Source: Desulfuromonas versatilis (GTDB lineage: Bacteria > Desulfobacterota > Desulfuromonadia > Desulfuromonadales > NIT-T3). Taken from it: a DNA stretch of 64,000 nt. Below are positions 16,419 through 23,870 of the stretch, one piece after another. The position numbers were made by a program, and so were the translations under genes. The first letter of the stretch is position 1. The number at the start of each line of letters is the position of its first letter. A model generated the notes under the pieces. That model had not been told where the DNA came from. It saw nothing but the letters and a program-made list of their open reading frames with translations, and ran no database searches. Where the stretch lies: the NCBI RefSeq assembly GCF_019704135.1, contig NZ_AP024355.1:4099034-4163033 (forward strand), in the 5' to 3' direction.

Positions 16419-17123
16419 TCAAGGCTCCTCCGGCGGACCCGGCGGATCCGGACTCAGCACCGAGCCCAGGAAGCGGGCCTTGCCGCCCATCTCGCGCAGT
16501 TTTTCGGCCAGGCAGAATTCCAGCACGCGACCCAGGTGGGCGGGGGAGATTTCGGAAATTTCCAGGGCCACTTCCCGGGGAGCGTCGGGTCCGCCGCTGA
16601 GGCTCACCACCTTGCCCGCGCAACTGACCTGGTGCCGGGCCTCCCCGGGCAGGGTTATTTCCAGCTTGAGCTTCTGGCCCAGAAGAAACGGCCGGGAAGA
16701 GTGGAAACGGATGCCGCTGCCGCTGAGGTTCACCGTCTCGGTCACGGTCTCCTCGAGCTGATCGTTACCCGTCGGCCAATAGCGCAGCTGCACCTCGGCC
16801 TGCACCCGGAAGTGGCGGCGGGTGTCTTCGTGGGCGCTCGACTGCTCCGGCTTGAGGCGCAGCCGCCGGCCGTCGATCACCTGGTCGATGCGGGCCTGCA
16901 CCGAAAGCACGCTCATGCCGATATCGCAGGCAAGCAGGCAGGGGCCCGCGGCGTCAAGCTGTTCGCGGGGCAGTTGGTTGGGCAGGAATGTGGCTTCGAG
17001 AAAGGGCGGCGAGGTGACGCGAACCACGCATTCCAGCGGCAGCGCACCGTCCCCCTTGGTCGGCAGGACGATCCGGGCGATCTTGAAATCCCCCAGTCGG
17101 TCGAGAGTTTCTGGTGAGAACAC
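16419..17123 (-). CDS. PilZ-domain c-di-GMP effector, third of three
   Basis: 234 aa. The C-terminal PilZ domain has both c-di-GMP contacts: RRHFR (about residues 102-106) and NLSGSG (about 133-138). The N-terminal 95 residues match the layout of the adjacent PilZ protein (FLEATFLPNQLPREQLD versus FLEAEFLTGQLPVDEID), resembling a YcgR-N-like domain. Its place in a flagellar locus suggests a YcgR-like flagellar brake or a related motility regulator. It is about 50 bp downstream of its paralog and shares the transcript; the proline-rich C-terminal tail is unique to this copy. Confidence 0.9.
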   Translation of the reverse strand: MFSPETLDRLGDFKIARIVLPTKGDGALPLECVVRVTSPPFLEATFLPNQLPREQLDAAGPCLLACDIGMSVLSVQARIDQVIDGRRLRLKPEQSSAHEDTRRHFRVQAEVQLRYWPTGNDQLEETVTETVNLSGSGIRFHSSRPFLLGQKLKLEITLPGEARHQVSCAGKVVSLSGGPDAPREVALEISEISPAHLGRVLEFCLAEKLREMGGKARFLGSVLSPDPPGPPEEP

Positions 17124-17173
17124 GGCCCCTCCCCGGGCCGGCGGTACGGCCCTTTATTCATTTTTTTTCCGTG

Positions 17174-17884
17174 TCAGGCCCGAGCCTGGACCTGCACCCT
17201 GAAGCGGATCTGGCGGCGCTGCTCGGCGAGGCAGAAGCGGATGATCTTCTCCTGCTCCGCGGCGTCGATCTCCACCAGGTCGAGAGCCGCCTCCTGGTGA
17301 TGATCGCCATTGCTGATCACCCGCACTACCCGGCCGGCCGCTTCGACACAATTGCTGTAGGGGTCGGGGAAACTGAGCTCCATCCGCACCAGCTGGTCGA
17401 GCTGCAGCGCCTCGTCCGTCGAAAAGCGGATGCCGCAGCCGCTCAGGTTGACCTTCTTCATGATCGCCTTGCCCGGTTGCGCCTCGTCCTGGTCGATCTG
17501 CCAGTATTTCATGGAGACCTCGGCGTCGATCCGGAAAAACCTTCTTTTCTGCGGGGGATTGGTCACGTCGAAAGCCTCCAGGCGCAGACAGCGTTCGTTG
17601 AGGATCTCCTCGATGCGGGCGTTGATCTTGTAGACCGTCCCGCTGCTCTCGCAGGAGATGATGCACAGCCCCTGCAGGTCGATCTCGTCGACCGGCAGCT
17701 GCCCGGTCAAAAACTCGGCCTCGAGAAACGGGGGCACATCCAGGCGGATGGCGCAGTCCAGGGACGTGGAAGCCTCCCCGGTGGGCAACAGGATCTTGGC
17801 GTTGGTGTAGCTCGAAAATTGGCTCAGGGCATTGTGTGAGAACATCCTTCCGATCTCCCGTACTACCAGGTTCGAGGTCTTCAC
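17174..17884 (-). CDS. PilZ-domain c-di-GMP effector, second of three
   Basis: 236 aa. The C-terminal PilZ domain shows KRRFFR (RxxxR-type motif near residue 113) and NLSGCG (near residue 148). The N-terminal half (about 100 residues) is homologous to that of the downstream PilZ protein, so the two are likely tandem duplicates. A candidate sigma-54 site lies 45 bp upstream. It should bind c-di-GMP and act on flagellar output; the partner protein is not known. Confidence 0.9.
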   Translation of the reverse strand: MKTSNLVVREIGRMFSHNALSQFSSYTNAKILLPTGEASTSLDCAIRLDVPPFLEAEFLTGQLPVDEIDLQGLCIISCESSGTVYKINARIEEILNERCLRLEAFDVTNPPQKRRFFRIDAEVSMKYWQIDQDEAQPGKAIMKKVNLSGCGIRFSTDEALQLDQLVRMELSFPDPYSNCVEAAGRVVRVISNGDHHQEAALDLVEIDAAEQEKIIRFCLAEQRRQIRFRVQVQARA

Positions 17885-17928
17885 GGCGGGTGGGAAGTTC
17901 TTGCTTCCGGAAAATGTTCTCTAATTTT

Positions 17929-17943
17929 GCAATTTCCGTACCC
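17929..17943 (-). promoter_or_regulatory. candidate sigma-54 promoter for the second PilZ gene
   Basis: The minus strand reads GGGTAC-GGAAA-TTGC, 8 of 10 matches with correct GG/GC spacing. The start would lie about 33 nt before the ATG. The remaining gap up to 18104 shows no ORF or strong hairpin. Confidence 0.35.
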
Positions 17944-18104
17944 TGTTTCCCGACAGATCCGAATGCCCGGAAAATCCCCTTGGATCGTGGCCTTTCCCCG
18001 GCGGGAGCAGGTAAGCTCTGTCATTTCGGGGGGGAATTTGGCTGCGACAACCTGCCAAAAGGCGACTTCCCCTGCAGGAGCGCCAGTGGTCATGGCCTTC
18101 GAAG

Positions 18105-18590
18105 CTAACCGTCGACCCGGACCCGCTGCCGCAGAATCCGCCGCTGCTCGGCGAAGCAGTAGCCGATGATCCGTTCGCGATCCCTGGGGGAGATGACCGT
18201 AAAGCCGACCGCCGCCTGGCGCCGGCCGCGTTCGTCCTCCTCGAAGCGCACCACCCGCCCGCTGCAGCGCAGCACTACCGGCTCGGGGCCAGGCAGGGTG
18301 ATCTCGAGCCCCACGGGCTGCTTCAGCGCCAGGGGGACGGAGACCTGGAAGCGGACGCCGCTGCCGCTCAGGTTGACCTTCTGCAGCCGGTCCAGCGAGG
18401 TGGCCGAGGGGCACTCCAGGGGCCAGTAGCGGACCAGGACCTCGGTGTCGATGCGGAAGTATTCGCGATGCGGGTGATCGGGGGAGGGGGCACGCTCGGC
18501 GATCCGCAGATGGCCTTTTTCTGCCGCATCGAATCGTTCAGCGGTTGATCCGGTGTTCGAGAAGAATTTTTCGACGGCCTGAAACAGCAT
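18105..18590 (-). CDS. PilZ-domain c-di-GMP effector, first of three
   Basis: 161 aa from the ATG at 18590, chosen because CGGAGGG lies at the right distance upstream; a GTG 15 bp earlier overlaps that site. It is shorter than its neighbours and lacks their N-terminal domain. The PilZ motifs are REYFR and NLSGSG, followed by a beta-barrel and a C-terminal helix ending FAEQRRILRQR that is shared with the second copy. A strong FliA promoter lies 54 bp upstream, so it is made with late flagellar genes. Confidence 0.9.
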   Translation of the reverse strand: MLFQAVEKFFSNTGSTAERFDAAEKGHLRIAERAPSPDHPHREYFRIDTEVLVRYWPLECPSATSLDRLQKVNLSGSGVRFQVSVPLALKQPVGLEITLPGPEPVVLRCSGRVVRFEEDERGRRQAAVGFTVISPRDRERIIGYCFAEQRRILRQRVRVDG

Positions 18591-18643
18591 GGCATCCCTC
18601 CGCACTTGGTGCCGCAGGCATTTTCCTGCGGGCCTTTGCTCTA

Positions 18644-18672
18644 CTTATCGGCAGGGGGAGGAAATTTCTTTA
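18644..18672 (-). promoter_or_regulatory. FliA (sigma-28) promoter for the PilZ genes
   Basis: The minus strand reads TAAAG-N15-GCCGATAAG, matching the FliA consensus and identical in spacing to four other sites in this window. It fires toward the PilZ gene at 18590. Confidence 0.82.
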
Positions 18673-18693
18673 GGAAGGAATGGACGTTTGCCC

Positions 18694-19098
18694 TCAGCAG
18701 GCGCTGCTGAGCAACGAGCCGCGCTGGCCGGCCCCGGAGCGGTAGCCGGTCATGGCGACCTGGCCGCCCTTGAGCTGGCTGCGCTCCTCGGCAAGCAGGG
18801 CAAGCAGGGTGCGGGAGTGATCGCGAAGCCGGCGGTTTTTTGCCGCGACCTCGTCCAGCACCAGCAGCCGCTCCTGCCAGAGCGACCCGGCCTGCGGGCC
18901 TCCGGCAGGCTCGGCCACATCGGCCAGATCCCGGTCGGTCAGGCGGACCCGCGCCTCCAGCTCCTGAAGCTCGGCGAGGCCGCCGGCCACGGCCCCGTAA
19001 TCGCCCCCGGCCAGGGCCGCGGCCACCGCCTCGTACCCCTGCCCGAGCAGGCGGTAATCGGCGATGGACCTCTGCAACAGTTCGCTCATTGGCATCAT
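18694..19098 (-). CDS. FliT-like flagellar export chaperone (tentative)
   Basis: About 134 aa from ATG at 19098; Met codons at 19095, 19087 and 19125 are alternatives. Mostly alpha-helical with a central heptad-like stretch (LAELQELEARVRLTDRDLADV) and a second helix rich in Leu/Arg. It follows fliS by 30 bp, the usual place of fliT, whose product chaperones FliD. Sequence similarity to FliT is weak by eye; FlgN-like is an alternative. Confidence 0.6.
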   Translation of the reverse strand: MMPMSELLQRSIADYRLLGQGYEAVAAALAGGDYGAVAGGLAELQELEARVRLTDRDLADVAEPAGGPQAGSLWQERLLVLDEVAAKNRRLRDHSRTLLALLAEERSQLKGGQVAMTGYRSGAGQRGSLLSSAC

Positions 19099-19128
19099 TT
19101 CCGCACGCTCCCGGCCAATGTGCAATGC

Positions 19129-19575
19129 TCAGTAGGCGGCTGCGAACGACCGCTGCCCGTTCGCCGCCTGGCGCTCTTCAACCCGGGTGGCCGCTGCCTT
19201 TTCCTTGTGCACCGCCTCGATGGCATCGAGCCAGGTCGCCCGCAAGTCCTTGAGCAGCCGGGTCACCACCTTGAGCGGCTCGGGGTCGTTCTTCAGGTTG
19301 GCACTGGTCAGCTCACGGGTCATGAACCCGTAGAGCCCGTCGAGGTTCTCGGCGATCTCGCCGCCGACTTCGAAATCCAGGGTGTTGGAGAGCTCGGTGA
19401 TGATGGCGATCGCCTTGCTGATCGCCTCGAGCTTCGGCGCCCGCTCCCCCTTCTCTATGGCCAGCTCAGCCCTGGCGACGTTGCGGATGGCACCGTCGTA
19501 CATCATGATCAAAAGGCGCTCTGGGGATGAGGTGGCCACATCGTTAGCCTGGTATTGATTCATGTAAGCATTCAT
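19129..19575 (-). CDS. fliS: flagellin export chaperone FliS
   Basis: 148 aa. FliS binds the C-terminus of flagellin in the cytosol and prevents premature polymerisation. The N-terminal YQANDVATSSPERLLIMMYDGAI motif region is characteristic, and the protein is all helical. The start overlaps the fliD stop (ATGA), so the genes are translationally coupled. Slightly longer than E. coli FliS because of a C-terminal tail rich in Ala and Glu. Confidence 0.95.
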   Translation of the reverse strand: MNAYMNQYQANDVATSSPERLLIMMYDGAIRNVARAELAIEKGERAPKLEAISKAIAIITELSNTLDFEVGGEIAENLDGLYGFMTRELTSANLKNDPEPLKVVTRLLKDLRATWLDAIEAVHKEKAAATRVEERQAANGQRSFAAAY

Positions 19576-20984
19576 TTTTTGCTACTCCATATATTGCTGA
19601 GCATGTCCATCTGCTGGCCGAGGTAGTCACTCTGCGAATTCAGGCTGCTCACCAGCTGCTCCAGGGCGGTGAACTGGTCGATCAGCGTCTTCTCGCGCGC
19701 CTCGAGCCGTGCCTCCACCCGCTCTATGCTGGCATCAAGTTTCCTGATGGTACTGTCGATGCTGTTCTTGCGGCCGACGTAGAAACCGTCGACGCTGTCG
19801 GTGATGTCATCCAGGTAATCCCGGAACTGGCCGGCGATCCCCTTGACCGTTTCCTTGCCATCCAGGTCCTTCTCGCCGGCGAGGAGCTTTTCCACGCTGG
19901 AAGGATTTTCACTGAGCGCCTTGCTCAGTTTGCTGTCGTTGAGCTTGACGGTGCCATCCTTCTGGGTCTCGAAGCCCAGTTCGGCCAGGGTCTGGATGCT
20001 GCCGCTGCCGTTGACCGGGTTGACCAGCAGCCCCTGCAGGCGCCGCTTGATCATGTTGAGGCCCGAGTCGCTGCCGAGCACCCCCGAGGAGTTGTCCCCG
20101 TAGGCCGACTGGCTGGTGACGAAGGAGATCGCGGCGTTGTAGGCGCTGACGAAATCCTGCACCTTCTTCTTGAGCCCCCCTTCGTCGAGCCCGACGGTCA
20201 GGGTGGTCGACTCGCTGCCGCCGTCGGCCTTGCTGAGGGTCAGGGTGGTGCCGGGCACCGCCTCGGAGAAAGTGTTGGTGTCGCTGTAGATGTGGATGCC
20301 GTCCACCTCGATGTGCGCCTTGAGGGCGTTCTGCACCGGGGCTCCCAGGGTGGGGTTGGCGTAGGTCCCGCTGCCGCCGCTTAAGCCGCTGGCGTCGAGA
20401 GAGATGTTCTTGTCGTTGACCGTCGCCCCGGTGAGCACCAGGCGGTATTCGTCGCCGTCGTTGATGATGGTGGCGCTGACCCCCGAGGGGTCGTCGCCGG
20501 TGTTGGCGGCGTTGATCGCCTGCATGATGCCGGTGAGCGAGTTGTTGCTGTCGTCGATGGTGATGGCGGCCTTCTCCACCCCGTCGACGCTCAGGGACAG
20601 GGTGCCGGTCTTGAACTGCTTGGCGTCCTTGTCCGCCCAGGCCAGCGCGTCGGTGCTGACCACCTTCTCGACCTGGGCCAGGGCGTGGGACTTGATCTGG
20701 TAGTTTCCGGCAACGGCCGTCGTGTCCGCCTTGGCGGTGAGAAATCCCTCGGTGCTCAGTTTCGCCGTCATCGGGCGAAGTTCGTCGCTGCTGTCCAGGG
20801 CCTCGACCTTGGACAGCAGCGACGTCAATTTGCCGTTGAATTCGGTGAGCGCGGCAAGACGGTTGCTCTGGTAAGTCATGTCCAGAGTCATCCGCTCGAT
20901 GGGCTTGCGCTCGATCTCCATCAGCGAGGATACCAGGGAAGTGGTGTCCATCCCGGTGGCCAGGCCGCCAAAACTGATTCCCAT
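19572..20984 (-). CDS. fliD: flagellar filament cap protein FliD
   Basis: 470 aa. FliD (HAP2) forms the cap under which flagellin polymerises. The N-terminus GISFGGLATGMDTTSLVSSLMEIE is the family signature, and the C-terminal coiled coil (VEARLEAREKTLIDQFTALE) is present. The central region carries beta-rich variable domains. No FliA promoter is visible in front of it, so it is probably transcribed by read-through from fliC-flaG or from an unrecognised site in the repeat-filled gap upstream. Confidence 0.95.
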   Translation of the reverse strand: MGISFGGLATGMDTTSLVSSLMEIERKPIERMTLDMTYQSNRLAALTEFNGKLTSLLSKVEALDSSDELRPMTAKLSTEGFLTAKADTTAVAGNYQIKSHALAQVEKVVSTDALAWADKDAKQFKTGTLSLSVDGVEKAAITIDDSNNSLTGIMQAINAANTGDDPSGVSATIINDGDEYRLVLTGATVNDKNISLDASGLSGGSGTYANPTLGAPVQNALKAHIEVDGIHIYSDTNTFSEAVPGTTLTLSKADGGSESTTLTVGLDEGGLKKKVQDFVSAYNAAISFVTSQSAYGDNSSGVLGSDSGLNMIKRRLQGLLVNPVNGSGSIQTLAELGFETQKDGTVKLNDSKLSKALSENPSSVEKLLAGEKDLDGKETVKGIAGQFRDYLDDITDSVDGFYVGRKNSIDSTIRKLDASIERVEARLEAREKTLIDQFTALEQLVSSLNSQSDYLGQQMDMLSNIWSSKK

Positions 20985-21041
20985 GATCAGCTCCCGAAAA
21001 AACGACTACGGTGAATAACTTCGTTATGGTTCCGTTGCCTT

Positions 21042-21157
21042 GGTGAACTTTTCTCCTCCCCTTTCAAGGGGGAGGCCGGGAGGGGGATGGGGTGCTAACC
21101 TGCTGGAGCGATCCCATCCCCACCCCAACCCTCCCCTTGAAGGGGAGGGAGTTCACC
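21042..21157. repeat. 116-bp near-palindromic GC-rich element between flaG and fliD
   Basis: GGTGAACT (21042-21049) pairs with AGTTCACC (21150-21157). Inside, each half has the same internal hairpin (CTCCCCTTTCAAGGGGGAGG on the left, CCCTCCCCTTGAAGGGGAGGG on the right) followed by GGGGATGGG-type sequence, so the whole unit is an imperfect cruciform. A related unit lies at 28820-28899. It looks like a MITE-sized intergenic repeat. Confidence 0.65.
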
Positions 21158-21167
21158 AGCTAGTGGT

Positions 21168-21512
21168 TTAACTCTGGGTGTTGACCAGCAGCCCGCGGAA
21201 ATCCCGCAGGCTCTTGATGGCCTCCAGCAGATCCTCGGAGGGAATCTGCCGGATCATGTCGCCGCTCTGGTGATCGAACAGGCGGATGACCAGCTGGTCG
21301 ACATCCTTGTCCATCTCGAAGCGAACGCTGTAAGCGCCGTCTTCGGTGAGGCCCTTGATCTTCTTCAGGACTTCTTCGGGTGCGACTTTCTTTTCGTCCT
21401 GAACCGGTTCGCTTTGCAGCGGCAGCCCCCGGCGCTCCCGATCGACCGCCTCACCGCCGGAGGGCGCCCTGCCCGTGCCGGAACTGGCAAGTGTAGCCTG
21501 CTGAATCTTCAT
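21168..21512 (-). CDS. flaG: flagellar protein FlaG
   Basis: 114 aa. The C-terminal 65 residues carry the FlaG domain (VRFEMDKDVDQLVIRLFD, then IRQIPSEDLLEAIKSLRD), while the first 45 are disordered and polar. FlaG is a small protein of polar-flagellum bacteria that influences filament length; its exact action is not settled. It lies between fliC and fliD as in many other flagellar loci. Confidence 0.92.
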   Translation of the reverse strand: MKIQQATLASSGTGRAPSGGEAVDRERRGLPLQSEPVQDEKKVAPEEVLKKIKGLTEDGAYSVRFEMDKDVDQLVIRLFDHQSGDMIRQIPSEDLLEAIKSLRDFRGLLVNTQS

Positions 21513-21595
21513 GATCGGTGTCTCCTCAGCGCTTGGGTCAGACCCGGCCCGGGACCCTCCCGGACCGGTCCGGCAGTATTGCCCGGTTTAATCAA

Positions 21596-21618
21596 GGGGG
21601 GCCGAAGCCCCCCTTTTT
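21596..21618. terminator. hairpin terminator after fliC
   Basis: GGGGGGC-CGAA-GCCCCCC is a 7-bp all-GC stem with a tetraloop 16 bp after the fliC stop. On the minus strand the loop is TTCG and the tail TTGATT is short, so termination may be partial, allowing some flaG-fliD expression. The run of five T is on the plus strand. Confidence 0.6.
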
Positions 21619-21633
21619 CCGTCTAGCCCCAAC

Positions 21634-22821
21634 TTACTGGAGAAGCGACATGGCGATGTTGGGGGCCTGGTTGGCCTGCGCCAGGATGGCGACGCCGGCC
21701 TGCTGCAGGATGCTGTTCTTGGTCATCGCCGCGGTCTCTTCGGCGATGTCGGCGTCCAGAATCCGGCTGCGAGCTGCAGAGAGGTTTTCGGAGACGTTCT
21801 GCAAGTTGGCAATGGTCGACTCGAAACGGTTCTGGACTGCACCGAGACCGCCGCGGATGGTGTCGATGTCGCTCAGCGCCAGGTCGATACTGGCAATGGC
21901 CGAGTTGGCACCGGACTGGGACGAAATATCGACCGCATCCATGGTGGTGGTTGCAGTGCCCGGGTCATAATCAGCGCTAGCATCGGCACCACTAGCCAGG
22001 TTAGTCGCACTAACAGCAGCGTCTGCAGTAGTCCCGCCGGTGGCACTTACCAATGCTGAAGCATCCGTATCGGCATTAATCAAAGCCGCAAGGTCACTGT
22101 TTGTTAACGATCCACCAGAAATGTCGGCAGTGACAGTGATTGCATTACCCGAGACTGCAACTGACGAAGAAGCCCCTTGGACGACTTCAATTGAAATATC
22201 GTTACCAGCGGCGCCTGCATCCTTTGCGGTAAGAACCAGATCCGTGTTGACAGTAACAGTTGCAGCAGTCGCAGCAGTACCCGTAGCCACAGCAGCTGCG
22301 GTGGTGCCCAGATCAGCCGCCTTGGCGCTGTTGATGCCGAAGCTGATGGTCTGGCTGGTGCCTGCATCGGCTCCGACGTGGAAAACCGCCGAAGTCATGC
22401 TGCCGTCCAGAAGAGCTTTGCCGTTGAACTTGGTGGTATCGGCGATTCTGCCCAGTTCGGAGATCAGCTGGTCTACTTCCGACTGCAGGGACTGGCGGTC
22501 GGCAGTGGTGTTGGTGTCGTTGGCCGACTGCACGGCCAGTTCGCGCATGCGCTGCAGGATGTTGGTGCTCTCCTGGAGGGCGCCTTCAGCGGTCTGGGCC
22601 AGGGAGATACCGTCGTTGGCGTTACGGGACGCCTGGTTGAGGCCGCGGATCTGGGCGGTCATGCGGTTGGCGATGGCCAGGCCGGCGGAGTCGTCCTTGG
22701 CGCTGTTGATGCGCAGGCCCGAGGAGAGGCGCTGCATGGATTTGCCCAGGGCGTTCTGGGACTGGCTGAGGTTGCGCTGGGCGTTCAGAGAAGCGATGTT
22801 GGTGTTGATAGTAAGTGCCAT
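21634..22821 (-). CDS. fliC: flagellin FliC
   Basis: 395 aa. Filament subunit. Residues 1-140 ([18 protein letters not shown] onward) and the last 95 (from about 300 to [14 protein letters not shown]) are the conserved D0/D1 helices. The middle, about 160-290, is a variable surface domain rich in Ala, Thr, Val and Asp. Its DNA is clearly AT-richer (47-48 percent GC in two sampled lines versus 70 percent in the flanking D1 region), a sign of recombination or transfer. It has a FliA promoter and a roughly 150-nt leader with a CsrA-type hairpin, so translation is probably controlled by CsrA and FliW encoded just upstream. Confidence 0.97.
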   Translation of the reverse strand: MALTINTNIASLNAQRNLSQSQNALGKSMQRLSSGLRINSAKDDSAGLAIANRMTAQIRGLNQASRNANDGISLAQTAEGALQESTNILQRMRELAVQSANDTNTTADRQSLQSEVDQLISELGRIADTTKFNGKALLDGSMTSAVFHVGADAGTSQTISFGINSAKAADLGTTAAAVATGTAATAATVTVNTDLVLTAKDAGAAGNDISIEVVQGASSSVAVSGNAITVTADISGGSLTNSDLAALINADTDASALVSATGGTTADAAVSATNLASGADASADYDPGTATTTMDAVDISSQSGANSAIASIDLALSDIDTIRGGLGAVQNRFESTIANLQNVSENLSAARSRILDADIAEETAAMTKNSILQQAGVAILAQANQAPNIAMSLLQ

Positions 22822-22829
22822 GGTTTGTT

Positions 22830-22864
22830 CCTCCTTGAAGGTTTGTTGGCGGGCATCCGTGCCC
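22830..22864 (-). promoter_or_regulatory. candidate CsrA-binding sites in the fliC leader
   Basis: In the mRNA sense GGGCA-CGGA-TGCCC (22851-22864) forms a hairpin with GGA in the loop, matching the CsrA target core ACARGGAUG. A second GGA lies in the Shine-Dalgarno sequence CAAGGAGGA (about 22829-22837), 15 bp away. The dual-site arrangement is the one used by CsrA to repress flagellin in Bacillus. Confidence 0.6.
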
Positions 22865-22975
22865 TTTGGTTGGGTTGTACTGCGTCTGTCTTTGCTGCGT
22901 TTTTGCTTCCGGGATGGGTTGTCAGCTGCGGGTTCACCTCCTTTGCCGTGGATTTCCCGGTTGAGGTTTGACTCT

Positions 22976-23004
22976 CTTATCGACAGCCAAACGGAAACTC
23001 TTTA
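22976..23004 (-). promoter_or_regulatory. FliA (sigma-28) promoter of fliC
   Basis: The minus strand reads TAAAG-N15-GTCGATAAG, the FliA consensus with one change in the -10. Transcription would start near 22969, leaving a leader of about 150 nt before the fliC ATG. Confidence 0.85.
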
Positions 23005-23020
23005 GTTTTTTTTCCGCGCC

Positions 23021-23443
23021 TCAGGCCGTCGGCAGAGGCGTGCGGGTCTGGTAGTGGGTCTTCTCCAGGATCACCTGCATCGCCCGGTTGCTGGCCGGGG
23101 CGAAGAGCACCGGAGCGGCCAGGTTGAGGGTGATCTGGCGGTCGGGGTGCACGGTGACCACCGAGAGCGCGAAACAGTCGTCCCCTTCGGCCATGGCCAG
23201 TTTCTGCAGTTCGGCCTTCTCGGGCACCACCCGGTAGTCGAGGAAGAAGTTGGTCGGATCGGTGAGCACGAAGGCCACTTCGGGGTCCTCGACGCTCTGG
23301 ATCCAGAACAGCGGGCCCTGTTTTTCATTGGGCATAACGATGAAGTCGCGCAGGTCTTCGAAACCGATCAGCCCCTGGGGGAAGTGCAGCACCTGCTCGG
23401 GGCTGTACTCGACTTCGCCGAAGCGGGTCTGGATCTTCTTCAT
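23021..23443 (-). CDS. fliW: flagellar assembly factor FliW
   Basis: 140 aa from ATG at 23443 (MKKIQTRFGEVEY), overlapping the csrA stop (ATGA). FliW binds CsrA and flagellin in turn: free flagellin releases CsrA to repress flagellin translation. The family motifs FPQGLIGFEDLRDF and PLFWIQSVEDPEVAF are present. Its coupling to csrA and its position just before fliC are those of a complete FliW-CsrA-flagellin loop. Confidence 0.95.
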   Translation of the reverse strand: MKKIQTRFGEVEYSPEQVLHFPQGLIGFEDLRDFIVMPNEKQGPLFWIQSVEDPEVAFVLTDPTNFFLDYRVVPEKAELQKLAMAEGDDCFALSVVTVHPDRQITLNLAAPVLFAPASNRAMQVILEKTHYQTRTPLPTA

Positions 23444-23682
23444 GGCTTGTCCTTGCGGGATGGCAGTTTGTCGCTCAACTCGTTCAGATCGGCAAGGTTC
23501 CACTGGGTCGCCTCCTTGTTTTCCGCCAGGATCCGGTCGTAGACCTCCTGGCGGTGAATCTTCATCTCGGCCGGGGCGTCGATGCCGATGCGGATGCCGC
23601 CCCCCTTGACCTCGATGACGGTGATTTTGATGTTGTCGCCGATGATGATCCCTTCACCGGGTTTTCTCGTCAGTACCAGCAT
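23440..23682 (-). CDS. csrA: carbon storage/translation regulator CsrA
   Basis: 80 aa. RNA-binding dimer that blocks translation at GGA motifs. MLVLTRKPGEGIIIGDNIKI and the RNA-contact region around APAEMKIHRQEVY are conserved, including the Arg/His positions. The tail beyond residue 58 is longer than in E. coli CsrA, typical of FliW-partnered versions. It has its own FliA promoter. Confidence 0.97.
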   Translation of the reverse strand: MLVLTRKPGEGIIIGDNIKITVIEVKGGGIRIGIDAPAEMKIHRQEVYDRILAENKEATQWNLADLNELSDKLPSRKDKP

Positions 23683-23736
23683 GCGTGCCCTCCCTGGCTC
23701 GTGGTCGGCGCCCGCTCCCGGGGCGCCCTTGGATTA

Positions 23737-23765
23737 CTTATCGGCTGTGGGGATGTGAGGCTTTA
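23737..23765 (-). promoter_or_regulatory. FliA (sigma-28) promoter of csrA-fliW
   Basis: The minus strand reads TAAAG-N15-GCCGATAAG, a full match, 55 bp before the csrA ATG. Confidence 0.85.
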
Positions 23766-23837
23766 ATCTTTTTTCGGGGCTTTCGTTATTAAAGGCTGCG
23801 GCCGCTTCAGATCCGACGCGGCCGCGGCTCTAAAGAC

Positions 23838-23867
23838 TGGCCACAGTCCACTGCCCACGGACCACCG
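23838..23867. repeat. single arm of a degenerate-unit spacer, flgL-csrA gap
   Basis: CCACAGTCCACTGCCCACGG followed by ACCACC is one pyrimidine-rich arm of the GGTCAGTGG/CCACTGTCC type, without its partner arm. Related arms occur at 28903-28938, 37499-37531 and 38587-38622. Confidence 0.5.
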
Positions 23868-23870
23868 TTT

